The notes beneath the pieces were generated by a model. That model saw only the letters and a list, made by a program, of their open reading frames with translations, ran no database searches and was not told the origin of the DNA. A stretch of DNA of 5,370 bases from an uncultured Rhodospirillaceae bacterium (lineage in GTDB: Bacteria > Pseudomonadota > Alphaproteobacteria > CAAGCB01 > CAG-977): assembly GCA_900553035.1 (NCBI GenBank), contig USCC01000127.1, forward strand, positions 1 through 5,370. Reading direction: 5' to 3'. This document shows positions 4,779 through 5,370 of this stretch, piece by piece. The stretch's first letter is position 1, and each line of letters opens with the position of its first letter. The position numbers were made by a program, and so were the translations under genes.

Positions 4779-5370
4779 TTACGGACAATCGGAACAATAC
4801 CGCTTGTCACAGGTAGACAACGTCCCCGTAAAGTCGGTATTACCACAGATTTTGGCCGTGCCATAAACCCGTGCATTGCCATGAACCTTAGCATTCCCAT
4901 AGACTTCCGCATTGCCGTAGACCTCGGCACTTTCGTAAACCATGGCATTGCCGTAAACCTTGGCTTTACCCCGGATTTTCGGGCTTTCACCTGTCCACCC
5001 TTTGCTTGAGCCGGGAGAGGATGTTCCGACAGTCGCCTGACCAAAGACCTGTGCATTCTCGGAAACGACTGCGGCATTGGTCACCCAGGCACTTTGGTAG
5101 ACCAGCGCACTGTCATAAATACGCGCACCGCCGCCCAAGTAGGCTTGCTCACCAATCCAGGCCGGCCCGTTGAAAGCAAGAGAAGTACCTTCGGAACCGC
5201 TGTTCCGGCACCAGCGTCCCCCCTGTTGCCACTGCGTAATCGTCCCAATCGGAGTCGTGAATGTCTTGGCCGCATAAATATTATCTCCAACGCAGGCGCC
5301 TGGACTTCTCATCCCCAAATTCTGCACGGCCGCTTTACACCCGCCGGTTCCATCCGCGACCTGAGCAGAA
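4779..5370 (-). CDS. Left-handed beta-helix hexapeptide-repeat protein (5' end missing)
   Basis: The reading frame is open to the right edge, so the protein is N-terminally truncated by the window. A GTG at 5325-5327 is internal to an open frame that continues upstream (SAQVADGTGGCKAA precedes it) and is probably not the start. Counting from that GTG, residues 1-55 are a non-repetitive part (Gly, Trp and Cys present). Hexapeptides of the form A-x-V-Y-x-x follow at 56-97, then a Gly/Ser-rich insert near 99-115, then seven more units at 122-163 (A-K-V-Y-G-N type). A tail with C161, C173, C178 and C181 closes it. This is the pattern of a left-handed parallel beta-helix, where three hexapeptides make one turn. 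Acyltransferases use this fold, but similar YGNA-repeat proteins in bacteria and phages have no known activity. No acyltransferase catalytic motif is visible. Several cysteines suggest a secreted, disulfide-bonded or metal-binding protein, which is inference. The stop is TAA at 4781-4779. Confidence 0.75.
   Translation of the reverse strand, partial: SAQVADGTGGCKAAVQNLGMRSPGACVGDNIYAAKTFTTPIGTITQWQQGGRWCRNSGSEGTSLAFNGPAWIGEQAYLGGGARIYDSALVYQSAWVTNAAVVSENAQVFGQATVGTSSPGSSKGWTGESPKIRGKAKVYGNAMVYESAEVYGNAEVYGNAKVHGNARVYGTAKICGNTDFTGTLSTCDKRYCSDCP
4839..4964 (-). repeat. Seven tandem 18-nt units encoding A-x-V-Y-G-N hexapeptides
   Basis: Seven consecutive in-frame 18-base units encode AKVYGN, AMVYES, AEVYGN, AEVYGN, AKVHGN, ARVYGT and AKICGN. 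The Ala codon is GCC in four units and GCG, GCT or GCA in the others, and the Val, Tyr and Gly codons also vary. The units are therefore conserved as protein more than as DNA. They form the second beta-helix block of the protein. Confidence 0.85.
5037..5162 (-). repeat. Seven degenerate 18-nt hexapeptide units, first block
   Basis: Seven in-frame units encode AWIGEQ, AYLGGG, ARIYDS, ALVYQS, AWVTNA, AVVSEN and AQVFGQ. Each has Ala at position 1 and mostly Ile/Val/Leu at position 3, the spacing expected of beta-helix strands. They are much more divergent than the second block. A further partial unit (ATV) follows before the Gly/Ser-rich insert. Confidence 0.75.

Noticed and set aside
4673..5077. 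A 134-codon minus-strand frame overlapping the beta-helix gene in another frame
   Set aside because: Its apparent repetition (MAM, MGM, FMA patterns) is only the 18-nt repeat read out of frame, and it crosses the intergenic hairpin.

Overview
The window holds a complete polyamine ABC-transporter operon on the minus strand (potA, potB, potC, potD, running from about 4050 down to 172). A divergent single gene for a small LRAT/NlpC-P60-like papain-fold protein lies on the plus strand (4166-4732). The 3' part of a minus-strand gene for a left-handed beta-helix protein with hexapeptide repeats runs off the right edge (4779-5370). The transporter has a periplasmic binding protein with an ordinary Sec signal peptide rather than a lipobox. 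Together with the E. coli-like potABCD order and a roughly balanced base composition, this suggests a Gram-negative bacterium, probably a proteobacterium. I cannot place it more precisely from the sequence.

Layout. 1-175: non-coding, with a run of ten G at the very edge and the operon's intrinsic terminator at 172-192. 215-3978: potD, potC, potB and potA read on the minus strand. Consecutive genes overlap by 8 nt (potA/potB), 7 nt (potB/potC) and 4 nt (potC/potD), so they are almost certainly one translationally coupled transcript. 3979-4165: a divergent control region with -10-like elements facing both ways and a perfect 10-bp palindrome. 4166-4732: the LRAT-like gene with its own plausible promoter and Shine-Dalgarno. 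4733-4778: a perfect 10-bp stem between convergent genes, probably a shared terminator. 4779-5370: the beta-helix gene, whose 5' end is outside the window.

How the genes work together. PotD should capture spermidine or putrescine in the periplasm, PotB and PotC form the inner-membrane channel, and PotA powers import with ATP. The LRAT-like and beta-helix genes have no evident functional tie to the transporter and look like independent units. The parts most worth a second look are the beta-helix protein (two blocks of seven hexapeptides split by a Gly/Ser-rich insert, with a Cys-rich tail), the LRAT-like enzyme (core catalytic signature flanked by a very basic N-terminus and an aromatic/basic C-terminus), and several changed ligand-pocket positions in PotD. 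I did not see evidence for a wholly new multi-gene system, a mobile element, a CRISPR array or an RNA gene.
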